A DNA stretch of 64,000 nucleotides from a bacterium (GCA_030549815.1 JAUQQQ010000004.1:100737-164736), one strand, 5' to 3'. Shown: positions 1 through 9,664, counted from the first letter of the stretch. The notes: a model not told the origin generated them from the sequence alone. A program made the numbers and translations.

Positions 1-861
1 TTCACAAGCTAAATACCTTCCCTGCCCAGATGCTGCAGGAATTAATTGTTGACAAATTATTACCTCTAAAACTGATGCCAACTGAATCCTTACCTGTTGT
101 TGCTGATGGGGAGGAAAAACATCTATAATCCTATCTATCGTTTGAGGGGCATCGGTAGTATGTAAAGTCGATAATATCAAGTGTCCAGTTTCTGCAGCCG
201 TTAAAGCACCACTTATCGTCTCTAAATCCCTCATCTCACCAACCAATATAACGTCAGGGTCTTCTCTTAAGGCAGATTTCAAAGCAGCAGCAAAAGAATG
301 AGTATCAACCCCTAATTCCCTCTGATTTATCATTGATTTCTTATGAGTATGTATAAACTCTATAGGATCTTCAATAGTTAATATATGATCCGTACGTGTG
401 GAATTAATTATATCAACCATGGCAGCCAAAGTTGTTGATTTACCTACCCCCGTAGGCCCAGTAACCAAAATCAATCCACTTCTCTTCTTCGCTAAATCAT
501 ATACAATCTGTGGTAACCCCAATTCTTCAGGGCTTTTTATGACGTTAGGAATAGTCCTAAATGCAGCACTAACAGCACCCCTCTGCTTAAAAACATTCAA
601 CCTAAACCTACCATATCCAGGAATACCATAAGATGTATCCAATTCCAAATCCCTTTCAAACTTCTCTCTCTGCCTATCATTCAATATAGCATAGATTAAT
701 CTTCTCGTATCTTCAGGCTTAAGGCGTGGAAATTCAGTAGGAATTAACCTACCATCTATCCTCAACATCGGTGGTAAACCTGCAGTAATATGCAAATCAC
801 TCGCATTCCTTTCAACCGCTATCTTTAAAAGATTGTCTATTGTTAAGGTTGTAGTATCCAT
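1..861 (-). CDS. pilT: Type IV pilus retraction ATPase PilT (3' end beyond window)
   Basis: Hexameric cytoplasmic ATPase that powers pilus retraction and twitching. The 287 codons visible run off the window edge. The N-terminus has the PilT/PilB-type segment ending in a DLHIT-like stretch near residue 20. A Walker A motif (GPTGVGKST) lies near residue 130, followed by an Asp box (EDPIE), a Walker B region (LREDPDVILVGEMRD) and a His box (GHLILSTLHT). These are diagnostic of the PilT branch of secretion ATPases. The ATG at 859-861 sits 6 nt behind a clear GGAGG. It lies 15 nt downstream of the MoxR gene, so the two are probably co-transcribed. The last residues present resemble the region just after the PilT AIRNLIRE-type helix position, so only a short C-terminal part should be missing. 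PilT versus its paralog PilU cannot be settled here. Confidence 0.93.
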   Translation of the reverse strand, partial: MDTTTLTIDNLLKIAVERNASDLHITAGLPPMLRIDGRLIPTEFPRLKPEDTRRLIYAILNDRQREKFERDLELDTSYGIPGYGRFRLNVFKQRGAVSAAFRTIPNVIKSPEELGLPQIVYDLAKKRSGLILVTGPTGVGKSTTLAAMVDIINSTRTDHILTIEDPIEFIHTHKKSMINQRELGVDTHSFAAALKSALREDPDVILVGEMRDLETISGALTAAETGHLILSTLHTTDAPQTIDRIIDVFPPHQQQQVRIQLASVLEVIICQQLIPAASGQGRYLACE

Positions 862-876
862 ATCATCCCTCCTTTT

Positions 877-1803
877 TTATTTTGGTACACTTACCTTTTT
901 CAAAACTTCTTCCACAAAATGCAAATTATCCCTAAAATCAGAAGATGTTTTTAATATTATCCTATGGGCTAATACAGAAGGTAATACATCTTTTACGTCA
1001 TCAGGAATTACATAGTCTCTGTTATTTAAGTAAGCATAAGCAGAGGAAGTTCTCATAACATGAAGCAAAGATCGAGGACTTGGTGGCAAATAAACTCTTC
1101 CATCCCCATGAATATATTCAAATATATCCAAACAATAATCCTTTACCTTATCATCTATATACACTTTTTTGACCTCTTCAAAAGCAACCACTATATCATC
1201 CAACTTTATTTTAAAATCCACATTATACTCTCCGTTCTTCCATACGTATAATTCTGTTATTTTTTTCAATTCTGTTCTATTAGGGTAACCGATAGAAATT
1301 TTCATTAAAAATCTATCCAATTGGGCTTCAACCAAAGGATAAGATCCCGCCATTTCTATAGGGTTTTCAGTAGCAATAACAAAAAAAGGATTTGGTAGAA
1401 CATAGGTTTTACCGTCTACAGTTGCTTGTTTTTCCTCCATTACTTCAAGCAAAGCACTTTGAGATTTTGGTGGTATTCTGTTTATTTCATCTATCAACAA
1501 AATATTAGTAAAGACGGGTCCAGGTTTAAAATCGAATTCCATAGTTTTTGGGTTATAAATCGTTAAACCTGTTATGTCAGTAGGCAAAAGGTCTGGAGTC
1601 CCTTGGATTCTTTTAAATTTAAGGTCCATCGAGTTAGCGATAATCTTTGCCAAAGTCGTTTTTCCAACTCCTGGCACATCCTCGATCAAAATATGCCCCC
1701 TTGATAAAAAACAAGAAAAAATCAAATAAAATATTTTACTCGGTGCAAAAAATATTTCTCTTATTTGATTTATTAAATCATTAAACTTTGTTGCAGTCTT
1801 CAT
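877..1803 (-). CDS. MoxR-family AAA+ ATPase
   Basis: AAA_3/MoxR chaperone-like ATPase of about 308 residues. MoxR proteins usually help assemble or activate partner complexes, often with von Willebrand A-domain proteins. Walker A (EDVPGVGKTTLAK) lies near residue 40, Walker B (LLIDEINR) near 105, sensor 1 (FFVIATENPIE) near 145, and the C-terminal lid carries the family SPRS motif (PPSPRSLLHVMRTSSAYA). The ATG at 1801-1803 is preferred; a TTG 12 nt upstream (1815) is in frame, but neither has a well-placed Shine-Dalgarno sequence, the nearest GGAG being about 30 nt upstream of the ATG. It lies between a thiolase gene and pilT in one minus-strand run. No VWA gene, the usual neighbour, is visible in this window, so its client is unknown. 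Confidence 0.9.
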   Translation of the reverse strand: MKTATKFNDLINQIREIFFAPSKIFYLIFSCFLSRGHILIEDVPGVGKTTLAKIIANSMDLKFKRIQGTPDLLPTDITGLTIYNPKTMEFDFKPGPVFTNILLIDEINRIPPKSQSALLEVMEEKQATVDGKTYVLPNPFFVIATENPIEMAGSYPLVEAQLDRFLMKISIGYPNRTELKKITELYVWKNGEYNVDFKIKLDDIVVAFEEVKKVYIDDKVKDYCLDIFEYIHGDGRVYLPPSPRSLLHVMRTSSAYAYLNNRDYVIPDDVKDVLPSVLAHRIILKTSSDFRDNLHFVEEVLKKVSVPK

Positions 1804-1867
1804 TAATCCCAACAATTATAAAGTTCTACTTACACAATCTTTCTCCTTTGTTTAATCTGTCGAAAAA

Positions 1868-3001
1868 CTACGTATTTTCAATTAAAACTGAGTATCCACC
1901 GCCACTACCTGCACAAACCATCACAACAGCTTTTTTATAATTATATTTTTTCATACCTATTATTGAATTTATAACCAACCGTGCTCCAGTAGCCCCAATT
2001 GGGTGCCCAAACGCAACAGCTCCACCAAATATGTTCGTCCTACTATAATCCAATTCCAAAATCTTCATATTCGCAGCTAAAACAGCAGCAAACGCCTCAT
2101 TTATCTCCCACAAATCTATATCATCCTTCGAAATAGAATACTTCTTCAATAACGACTTGGTAGAAAGAGAGGGAACTATCGGAAAATTCTCAGGCTCCTC
2201 AAAACTTTCAGCAAAACCAACTATCCTACATAGTGGCTTTAAATCATACTTTTTCAAAAACCTCTCAGAAACCAAAAGTAAAGCAGCAGCACCGTCAGCA
2301 AGTGCAGAAGCATTACCCGCAGTTATCGTAGCATCCTCCCTCCTAACCACAGGTTTTAAACTTGCCATTTTGTCTTTACTTACATCCAACCTTATATTCT
2401 CGTCAATACTACCATTAGGATTTTTAACAAAATTCTGAGGATTAGAATTCCAAAACTCAGCAGCACGCTTATGACTGTTATAAGCCAATTCATCCTGCTC
2501 TTCTCTACTTATACCATATCTTTTTGCAATAACTTCAGCAATCTCAATCATCAACTTATTAGTAACTGCACATCTTAACCCATCAGTATTAATCGAATCT
2601 TCCAATACCAAATCCCCGTATTTATTCCCCATCCTTGTCCTTACTAAAAACGGAGCATTAGTCATACTTTCAACTCCACCAGCAATTACAACATCATACT
2701 CAGAACTAATAATATTTACATACGCAGTTTGTAATGCTTTAATAGGAGATATACAAACCTGATTAACAACAAAAGCAGGTGTGTTTATATTCATTCCAGC
2801 TTTAATTAATGCTTGCCTTGCTAAATTTTGCCCATTACCAGCACCTATCACATTACCTAAAATAACCAACTCAACAGGATAAGAAAACCTTGAAATAATA
2901 TCCTTAATTACCAGTGAAGCAAGATCCGAAGCTTTGTAATTACTCCATACACCTCCTATCCTACCAAAAATCGTGCTACTATAATCAACCACATAAACCA
3001 T
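1868..3001 (-). CDS. Acetyl-CoA acetyltransferase (thiolase)
   Basis: Thiolase-superfamily enzyme of 377 residues, a usual length for acetyl-CoA C-acetyltransferase. It interconverts two acetyl-CoA with acetoacetyl-CoA, or cleaves longer 3-ketoacyl-CoA. The nucleophilic cysteine is Cys83 (VNQVCISPIKAL). The other active-site signatures are NEAFA, GHPIGATGAR with the catalytic His, and VCAGSGGGYS with the second Cys near the C-terminus. A strong GGGAGG precedes the ATG. It sits 21 nt downstream of the YjbQ-family gene. No dehydrogenase or hydratase of beta-oxidation lies next to it, so the direction (biosynthetic or degradative) cannot be read from context. Confidence 0.93.
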   Translation of the reverse strand: MVYVVDYSSTIFGRIGGVWSNYKASDLASLVIKDIISRFSYPVELVILGNVIGAGNGQNLARQALIKAGMNINTPAFVVNQVCISPIKALQTAYVNIISSEYDVVIAGGVESMTNAPFLVRTRMGNKYGDLVLEDSINTDGLRCAVTNKLMIEIAEVIAKRYGISREEQDELAYNSHKRAAEFWNSNPQNFVKNPNGSIDENIRLDVSKDKMASLKPVVRREDATITAGNASALADGAAALLLVSERFLKKYDLKPLCRIVGFAESFEEPENFPIVPSLSTKSLLKKYSISKDDIDLWEINEAFAAVLAANMKILELDYSRTNIFGGAVAFGHPIGATGARLVINSIIGMKKYNYKKAVVMVCAGSGGGYSVLIENT

Positions 3002-3022
3002 AAAAAACCTCCCTTGATTTTT

Positions 3023-3490
3023 TTAGAAACCAATCACTTTGATAATTACTCTTTTATTCCTTTGTCCATCAAATTCTCCATAGAATATTCTTTGCCAAGG
3101 GCCTAAATCTAATTTTCCATTAGTTACGGGAACAATAACTTGATGATGAACAAGAATACTTTTTAAATGAGCATCACAATTATCTTCTCCTGTTAAATGA
3201 TGTCTATACTCTTCACCATCGGGATGTTTTCCATAAGGAGCCAATCTTTCCAGAAACTTCTCAAGATCATACAAAAATCCCTCTTCATTATCATTAACAA
3301 AAACGGATGCGGTGATATGCATAGCCGAAACCAAAACAAACCCTTCCTTTATCCCAGATTTATCTACAGCTTCTTGCACCTGCTTTGTTATATGTATAAA
3401 CTCTCTTCTTTTTTTAGTATTAAAAACCCAGTATTCAGTATATGATTTAAGAATTCCCTCACTAACAACCTTTGAATCTATTATTTTCAA
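3023..3490 (-). CDS. YjbQ/UPF0047 family protein
   Basis: Small cytoplasmic protein of 155 residues with the complete UPF0047 pattern: an [10 protein letters not shown] stretch near residue 60, [17 protein letters not shown] near 100 and a C-terminal [13 protein letters not shown] block. Some members have been shown to have weak thiamine-phosphate synthase activity, but the physiological role of the family remains poorly defined. The conserved His residues are present. It is placed between the thiolase and the tubulin-like gene with 21-nt gaps and is probably part of the same transcript. Family assignment is firm, function is not. Confidence 0.9.
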   Translation of the reverse strand: MKIIDSKVVSEGILKSYTEYWVFNTKKRREFIHITKQVQEAVDKSGIKEGFVLVSAMHITASVFVNDNEEGFLYDLEKFLERLAPYGKHPDGEEYRHHLTGEDNCDAHLKSILVHHQVIVPVTNGKLDLGPWQRIFYGEFDGQRNKRVIIKVIGF

Positions 3491-3511
3491 AATTCTCCCT
3501 CCCTTCTTATC

Positions 3512-6268
3512 TTAAGTTTTTACGGTTTCAACAAACATTTTTAAAACCTTACTTTCCTCTTCTAACATATCCATCTCATCTATTTCTTCTTTTGATAAGT
3601 TCTTTTTATTTTTCAAATAATACAATCTTTGACCGATTTTTTGCAGATATTCCTTCAAGGTAATCTGAATAGATTCCTCTCCATAATTTTTAAGGAAAGT
3701 ATCGACTAAATTAGAGAATTTAGAATAGAATTCACTGTCGTTCATTCTCTTAAGGAGCTCAGAAACAACCTCTTGCTTATTACTTCCCAAATCTATTTTT
3801 ACATTATCAATATAAACAACAAAACTAAGTCCTTCTTTTCTAACCAATTCAAATACTAAACTCAGATAAACGTATAGCAATTTTTGTATTTCCTTTTGAT
3901 CTTTCTCATCCTCAAGAGTTAGATTTTCAACTTTTTGATATACAGAATCTATATGCAATCCCGGGTCGGTATTAACCAATTCCAAATAACATCTTTCCAT
4001 AACATCGATAAGAACATAAGCATATAAAGGTAGTCCATGTTTTACTTGTAGCATAGAAATCCTATAGGGATTATAATTTTCTATAACTTCGATATTGTAG
4101 GCTTTAGCAGTGTTAAAAAACCTGCTTTTATTAATATCCTTTACCCCCATAACTTTATAATGCTTTACATAAGAGTTTTCAAATAACTGAGAATCGTACC
4201 TATATAGGATAGTTGAAGATCTTAATAATCTACTAACAACCTCTTCTTCATTACCAAATATGTATATAACCTGGTCCTCGATATCTGAATAGAGATAATC
4301 TTTATAATTTTCTTCTACAAAATCTAAAAGTGCCTTTTCATAGTCCTTAAATTTATCATATTTCATGTTAACAAAGCTGTCAAATAATTTATATAGATTA
4401 CTATTGATTCTGTTTTTATCATTTTCAATAATCATTTCCAATTGTTTATCTATCATTTCTCTGTTTGCCACATAGAAGTTTATTCTATTTCCCCAACTAC
4501 TTGCTCTGCATACAAAATCTATTTTTAGATACTCAGAAATATAGTCATTATAAAATTTTTTCCATACATTGTTTATAGCCTCGATATACTCATCAATATA
4601 CCTACTAAGAAGCAACCCAAATTTATTATAAAAAAGAATTGCATATTCCTTAATGATGGAATTCATTTGATGATTAGAAAGCTCTGATAATGCTTTAGAC
4701 ACTCCTTCAACTAATTTTCTATCCTTTTTGTTAAATAACCTGTTTATTAATGAATTAGATTTTTCAATTAGAGCATTTGAATAAAAATCAAGGTCCGCAG
4801 ATAATTTGGAAATCCTATTGTTATGTTCCTCTATCTCTTTCTTTAAAACATCTTTTACTTTTGTTAAATAAGCTATTAAACCATTTTCAGAATCAGTTAA
4901 AACCTTATAAACCAAAAAGAAACCAACAGATGGATTACTTATATATTCATCCATTAACTTTTTGAATTCCTCAAATTTATTCTTAACGATTTCGTCGAGA
5001 TTTTTCTCTAACCTTTCCTTAATCTCACTCAACGTATTTTCTTTGTAGTAAGTAATTATTTTTTCTTTAATCGTCAGTTGCAAATCTTTATTCTCAATTT
5101 GATAAACTTTTTCACTTATTTCGGAAGGAGATAACAGCTTAAGAGGGTAAAGGTGGTTTATTAAATCGTCAGAGCTTAATTCATCCATTTTCAATTGTCT
5201 TACTATATCATAAACAAAATTAGATTTCAATTCCTTGTTTAAGTAATCATACATAAATTTAACAAGTTTTCCAGCAACGTACCTTTTAACATCCTCATAA
5301 GGATAAATAACACTGGAAGTTCCAAATGAGCTATACAAATAGTTTTTATGAGAATAAGGTTGCATCTTTTGAGATTGACTGAGAACAGTATAAAGATTAT
5401 CTTCTGCAGATTTAATATTTGTCCCAACCCCTGAACTAATAAGGATTACAAGTGATTCACTAACAGCTTCTATAGTATCATCTAAACCACCAATCGGAAA
5501 CTCTTCATTTTCATCATCAATAAGATAACAAACATCAAAAGGTTGTTTTTTACTCGAAACTACCCTTGTTTTTGAAAATTGCACTTTGTATTCACTTTCA
5601 TTATTAGGGTTCATATAAAAATCTATTTCTTTGAGAGTAGCATAACCATTAGCAAATATGTGTTTCTTTTCAGCTTCGTCAGATATAGGAAATGGATGGA
5701 AAGCAGTAGGTAAAAACAATATACCTTTAATCAGAGCAGGTATCGCATTTTCCTCTTCTATTACTTTTCTGACAATATAAGCCACATCCAATAACATTCC
5801 ACTACCCGTGCCACCACATGTAGAAGAAATAAGATAAACGTTTATAGTCTTAGAAGCAATCTTAACATCGGCAAACTTCGCCCTCAATTGCTTTGTAGCC
5901 ATATCTATAGCATTGAAAACTTTATCCACATTTCTGAATAAATATAGTCTTCCCATTGGTCTGAATTGCTTAGCTCCCTCATCCCCAGAAACCACTTTAA
6001 AATTCAAATTAGACGGAAACCAAGGCCTAATAAATTCAGCAGATTCAGACCTTAAATTACCAACAATCGAAGAAACACCAGGAACACTAACATTAAGATA
6101 TTCATCAGGTTCTAACTCATTTATCAAAACCTCATTCTTATCAGAGTCGATACAGAAGAACTTGAGCAGAGTCCTGGCATCCTTAGGAATCTTTCTTTTC
6201 AAACTAACAACTGTTTTTAAACCTGTTCCTCCAAGGCCAATAACAATCGTGGGTATATTAAATTCCAT
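3512..6268 (-). CDS. Large tubulin-like GTPase (bacterial Tubulin_2 type)
   Basis: A 918-residue protein with a tubulin/FtsZ-type nucleotide-binding region. The first strand and glycine loop are IVIGLGGTG (residues 8-16), followed by an acidic CIDSDKNE segment near 39-46 expected to contact the ribose. The tubulin signature appears as CGGTGSG at residues 151-157, with Cys in place of the first Gly of the usual GGGTGSG. The segment from about 350 to 650 is rich in Lys/Glu/Ile and probably forms long helices or coiled coil, and the C-terminus is charged. This matches the large bacterial tubulin-like family rather than FtsZ, TubZ or BtubA/B. ATG at 6266-6268 is chosen because AGGAGG lies 9 nt upstream; a GTG two codons earlier is too close. 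It follows the GH57 gene by 15 nt. Function is unknown. Confidence 0.85.
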   Translation of the reverse strand: MEFNIPTIVIGLGGTGLKTVVSLKRKIPKDARTLLKFFCIDSDKNEVLINELEPDEYLNVSVPGVSSIVGNLRSESAEFIRPWFPSNLNFKVVSGDEGAKQFRPMGRLYLFRNVDKVFNAIDMATKQLRAKFADVKIASKTINVYLISSTCGGTGSGMLLDVAYIVRKVIEEENAIPALIKGILFLPTAFHPFPISDEAEKKHIFANGYATLKEIDFYMNPNNESEYKVQFSKTRVVSSKKQPFDVCYLIDDENEEFPIGGLDDTIEAVSESLVILISSGVGTNIKSAEDNLYTVLSQSQKMQPYSHKNYLYSSFGTSSVIYPYEDVKRYVAGKLVKFMYDYLNKELKSNFVYDIVRQLKMDELSSDDLINHLYPLKLLSPSEISEKVYQIENKDLQLTIKEKIITYYKENTLSEIKERLEKNLDEIVKNKFEEFKKLMDEYISNPSVGFFLVYKVLTDSENGLIAYLTKVKDVLKKEIEEHNNRISKLSADLDFYSNALIEKSNSLINRLFNKKDRKLVEGVSKALSELSNHQMNSIIKEYAILFYNKFGLLLSRYIDEYIEAINNVWKKFYNDYISEYLKIDFVCRASSWGNRINFYVANREMIDKQLEMIIENDKNRINSNLYKLFDSFVNMKYDKFKDYEKALLDFVEENYKDYLYSDIEDQVIYIFGNEEEVVSRLLRSSTILYRYDSQLFENSYVKHYKVMGVKDINKSRFFNTAKAYNIEVIENYNPYRISMLQVKHGLPLYAYVLIDVMERCYLELVNTDPGLHIDSVYQKVENLTLEDEKDQKEIQKLLYVYLSLVFELVRKEGLSFVVYIDNVKIDLGSNKQEVVSELLKRMNDSEFYSKFSNLVDTFLKNYGEESIQITLKEYLQKIGQRLYYLKNKKNLSKEEIDEMDMLEEESKVLKMFVETVKT

Positions 6269-6283
6269 AACCACTTTCCTCCT

Positions 6284-8809
6284 TTACAATATTACTCTTA
6301 TTCTTAGCATATCTGCCAAGGATGTTATTTTTCTTTGTAAATTTTCAAACTCCTCCTTATATAATTGTTTAAAAAACTCTTCCCTATCCTTCAATTGTTT
6401 ATACATAGAAAACATAACGTTCTGAGACTCCCATAGATTGTAGTTTAAACCTAACTTATACCCAAAATTAATAAAATCAATAATATTGTCAATAGCACTA
6501 ATATTTCTATTTTCCAAAATCAGGGGAATCCTTAAAAGCATATCTTTCAATTTTTTTTCAAATTTTCTCTTGATTTTCTCTTCATCCAACTTTAAATCAA
6601 GTTTGTCCCTATTCAAAATAAAATAAATTATATCCTCATAATTAGGATTAAAGTTCTCCATTAACTTTTCTATTTGATTATCGATAATCAGCAATGTTAT
6701 TAATTTCATTTCCAACGGTATAGGTTGATAATTATTATCGATTAGATTACGTATAATTGTTTTTTGTTCAAAAAATATCTCATCAATTTTTCTATCTATT
6801 TCTTTAACATTAGAGTCAATAAGTTTCCTAATTATTTTTCGTCGAACATTTACAAAAAATGAATCCAATGAAAACTTTTCTTGACAATATTCATCTATAA
6901 AATTAACAATATCTATAAAATTGCCAGATAACAAAAAAGTTTTCAATGTATGGAAAACTTCGGAAGGGTCAAAATCACCAAAACCACCATACAAATTCAA
7001 GTTCCCCAAATAAGCAAAAATAAAATTAACGTAACCTTCGGAAAAATCAATCATATTTGTATAACCCACCTTACCTGTACTAATCATATATTCACCTTCA
7101 ACATGTTTTTCCCAAAATTCAACATTCCAAAAACGCCCTAAATTATCAATATTTTTCAAAAATAACTTATTCGCAATAAAAGAAGCAACAATCTTATCAT
7201 TGTCAAAGTAAGCAGTTTTTACAAAATCATTAAATACTCTTAATCCATTACCATAATAGTTAGAAATAGCATCCTTAAGGATAGTCTCAACAACAGGCTC
7301 TAAATTTATTCCAAAAATCTCCTTAGGCGAAGCCTCCCTTCGGGTAGGCGAAGCCTCCCTTCGGGTAGGCGAAGCCTCCCTTCGGGTAGGCGAAGCCTCC
7401 CTTCGGGTAGGCGAAGCCTCCCTTCGGGTAGGCGAAGCCTCCCTTCGGGTAAGTTTAATGATAGCCCAATAAAGGAACTTCAGATTCTGAGTTGCTTCCA
7501 AACCCGATATATCATCGAAAAACCATCCGCAACTCGTGTACGCAAACATAATATTTTTGTATATCTCCAATAAATTTATAACTCTCTTTGCTTCCTGACA
7601 ATCCTCTATACCAAAATCTTCCATAAAAGCACAAACAAAATTAAACAAATCCTCCTTAGTTTTTATTTCATTATCTCTCTTTAAAATATACTCTATGTAG
7701 TTTTTTCTAATATCTTTGTCTATTTCCATTTTTTTCATTTCATTAATGTATATTTCTTCAAAAGTATTCCTCACACTATCTACAGCAAGCCTCAGATTCC
7801 TTCTCCATTCTTGAGAAGTATTTGGATTAAACCTACATCCACAATTCTCTTTCCATCTTCCTATACCATGAAAACAGCTCCACGATGTATTCTCGTTAAT
7901 TTCTGCTTCATAGATAATTTCGACATTATCAACATAATAACCAAGATTACAAACTTTAACATTTGGGGTAGAAAATAGATAATACAAAGAATAAGCCAGT
8001 CCCAATTCTCCGAATTTTTTGTGATGTCCATAGGTTTCACCATCAGCAGCAATAACAACAACATCATCTTCTTCTCTAAATTCCGACAAAATAGCTTTTC
8101 CTAACCTTTCACCATTACTCAATAAATCTTGAAAAGAAACAGCATGAGAAATATTTGAATTATAAGCAAAAACAATAATTTTTCTATCCTCATCAAGATT
8201 CACAATGAAAGGTTTATTGGGAAGATTTCCTTCATTATAAATCCATTGATTACTACCTATCTTTCTAAACCTTTTTATCTGGTGTGGAGCAAGAATAACA
8301 AACTCAATACCGTTTTTACTCAAGTAATTTAATGTTCGTAAATCTACAGCGGTTTCAGGTAACCACATTCCACGTGCATTCCTTCCAAAATGATACTCAA
8401 AGTCTTTCAACCCCCAATAAACCTGAACATCCAAATCAATGTCATTAGATAATGGCAAAATAACATGATTGTAAGCCTGAGCTATTGCATTACCACTACC
8501 CAATCTATTGTAACTCAATTTATCAGCTTCAAGTATTTTTTCATACAGCTCTGGTAAATTCCTTTTTATCCAATGCAATAAAGTAGGACCAAAATTGTAA
8601 CTAACATACTCCAAATTATTGACAATATTAACAATATAACCATTAACATCGAAAATGCGTGCATAAACGTTAGGAACATAACATTCAAAGGCAATCCTTT
8701 CATTCCAATTTTCAAAAGGATAAGCACTGTCTTGGAACTCTATTTGACCTACAAAAGGATTTTCTCGAGGTGGCTGATAAAAGTGCAAATGAAAAATAAC
8801 ATACTTCAT
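6284..8809 (-). CDS. GH57-family glycoside hydrolase with internal TRREASP repeats
   Basis: An 841-residue protein of glycoside hydrolase family 57, whose members act on alpha-glucans such as glycogen or related polymers. The N-terminal HLHFYQPPRENPF motif begins at residue 7. The catalytic nucleophile candidate is Glu152 (GMWLPETAVD) and the acid/base candidate is Asp256 (AADGETYGHH); both match GH57. A region with Cys/Trp-rich CSWSCFHG-like text lies further on. The C-terminal half fits the long DUF3536-type subgroup. Residues 454-495 are six perfect copies of the heptad TRREASP encoded by a GC-rich minisatellite. The start ATG follows the upstream stop directly (TAGATG) with GAGGG 7 nt before it. 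No signal peptide, so the enzyme is cytoplasmic. The substrate is not certain. Confidence 0.88.
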   Translation of the reverse strand: MKYVIFHLHFYQPPRENPFVGQIEFQDSAYPFENWNERIAFECYVPNVYARIFDVNGYIVNIVNNLEYVSYNFGPTLLHWIKRNLPELYEKILEADKLSYNRLGSGNAIAQAYNHVILPLSNDIDLDVQVYWGLKDFEYHFGRNARGMWLPETAVDLRTLNYLSKNGIEFVILAPHQIKRFRKIGSNQWIYNEGNLPNKPFIVNLDEDRKIIVFAYNSNISHAVSFQDLLSNGERLGKAILSEFREEDDVVVIAADGETYGHHKKFGELGLAYSLYYLFSTPNVKVCNLGYYVDNVEIIYEAEINENTSWSCFHGIGRWKENCGCRFNPNTSQEWRRNLRLAVDSVRNTFEEIYINEMKKMEIDKDIRKNYIEYILKRDNEIKTKEDLFNFVCAFMEDFGIEDCQEAKRVINLLEIYKNIMFAYTSCGWFFDDISGLEATQNLKFLYWAIIKLTRREASPTRREASPTRREASPTRREASPTRREASPTRREASPKEIFGINLEPVVETILKDAISNYYGNGLRVFNDFVKTAYFDNDKIVASFIANKLFLKNIDNLGRFWNVEFWEKHVEGEYMISTGKVGYTNMIDFSEGYVNFIFAYLGNLNLYGGFGDFDPSEVFHTLKTFLLSGNFIDIVNFIDEYCQEKFSLDSFFVNVRRKIIRKLIDSNVKEIDRKIDEIFFEQKTIIRNLIDNNYQPIPLEMKLITLLIIDNQIEKLMENFNPNYEDIIYFILNRDKLDLKLDEEKIKRKFEKKLKDMLLRIPLILENRNISAIDNIIDFINFGYKLGLNYNLWESQNVMFSMYKQLKDREEFFKQLYKEEFENLQRKITSLADMLRIRVIL
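7326..7451. repeat. Six perfect tandem copies of a 21-bp GC-rich unit
   Basis: The unit repeats exactly six times with start points at 7326, 7347, 7368, 7389, 7410 and 7431. Each unit contains two small inverted repeats: GGC-GAA-GCC (AGGC/GCCT with the flanking bases) and CCC-TTC-GGG. The tract is much richer in G and C than the surrounding sequence. Because 21 is a multiple of three the tract keeps the GH57 frame open and encodes TRREASP six times on the minus strand. No variation between copies is seen, which suggests recent expansion or active homogenisation. Confidence 0.98.
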
Positions 8810-9664
8810 CTACATTCCCTCAACTTTCTTCGTATAAATCTTCCCATTTACCTCAAAAACAAGCCATATATCATTTGCTTCCCTAATAACTACATTAAAT
8901 CCTTCTAAATTATACCCTTGCCCAACTTTAACAAAAATATCTTCTCCCTTGTAATCAATTATAGCAAAAACATTGTTAGATATTTTAACAACCCCCTTAT
9001 ACTTAAAAGTATCAGGATTAAATTCAGGTTTACTATAAACAATATTCTGATTTGATCCATATGTTTCTGCTTGCTGCTTCAACCGATTTTCTACTTCCAT
9101 CTTCTTTTGCTCGTCTTCTTTAACTTTTCTTTCTAACTCAACAAGCTCATCTTTCCAAAACTTCACATTTAAATTTTCCTTACGATTAAAGTAATCCTGA
9201 AAATCTTTTGGTAAAGAATATAAATAAGAAATAACAAGCGAAAGCTCCAAATCTTCATCATAAACATTAACCAAACTAACTTGTTCAACCTTAAAAGCAA
9301 AAGCATTATCATATAAATATCTCATCAAATTGAGAAAGTAATCCCTTTTAATTTTAAAAATTATACTATCCTTGTTATTGTTACTAACAACCTGGTTCAA
9401 TTTAATTATTTGTCTGTTCTCCAAAAAACTAATAAAATTACCAAAATATGCCTTAACATCCTGATAACTAATGTTTGTCTCCGTCTTTGACTTAGAATAT
9501 AAAGAATATAAATTAGACAAAACCAAAATGTAATCATTATATCTCTTTTTCTCAGTTAATAAAATTTTTTGCTTATTTGAAAAATCTTTATTAATATAAA
9601 AAATAATAAGAGCGACAAAAATTAATATAAGAATTTTTAGAATTAAAAATTGTCTACTTACCAT
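8810..9664 (-). CDS. PilO/PilP-like type IV pilus or T2SS platform protein
   Basis: A 284-residue bitopic membrane protein. Residues about 7-24 form one transmembrane helix (ILKILILIFVALIIFYI) followed by a long helical periplasmic stretch, as in PilO/GspM. A charged coiled region (LVELERKVKEDEQKK) lies near residue 175-195. The last 65 residues form a compact beta-rich unit with the pattern of repeated short strands (VVKISNNVFAIIDYKGEDI, then GQGYNLEGF and VVIREAND) that resembles the PilP-type lipid-free domain. The gene overlaps the PilM/PilN-like gene by 11 nt, and that neighbourhood is the main support. The assignment rests on architecture and context, not on a recognised motif. Confidence 0.55.
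   Translation of the reverse strand: MVSRQFLILKILILIFVALIIFYINKDFSNKQKILLTEKKRYNDYILVLSNLYSLYSKSKTETNISYQDVKAYFGNFISFLENRQIIKLNQVVSNNNKDSIIFKIKRDYFLNLMRYLYDNAFAFKVEQVSLVNVYDEDLELSLVISYLYSLPKDFQDYFNRKENLNVKFWKDELVELERKVKEDEQKKMEVENRLKQQAETYGSNQNIVYSKPEFNPDTFKYKGVVKISNNVFAIIDYKGEDIFVKVGQGYNLEGFNVVIREANDIWLVFEVNGKIYTKKVEGM

Noticed and set aside
3197-3515. Plus-strand reading frames opposite the YjbQ-family gene
   Set aside because: They are antisense to a strongly conserved protein and have low-complexity, non-protein-like composition.
5913-6425. 170-codon plus-strand frame opposite the tubulin-like and GH57 genes
   Set aside because: It spans the junction of two well supported minus-strand genes and has no ribosome binding site or recognisable domain.
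7326-7451. CRISPR-like repeat array
   Set aside because: The units are directly adjacent with no spacers and lie in frame within a gene, so this is a tandem minisatellite.
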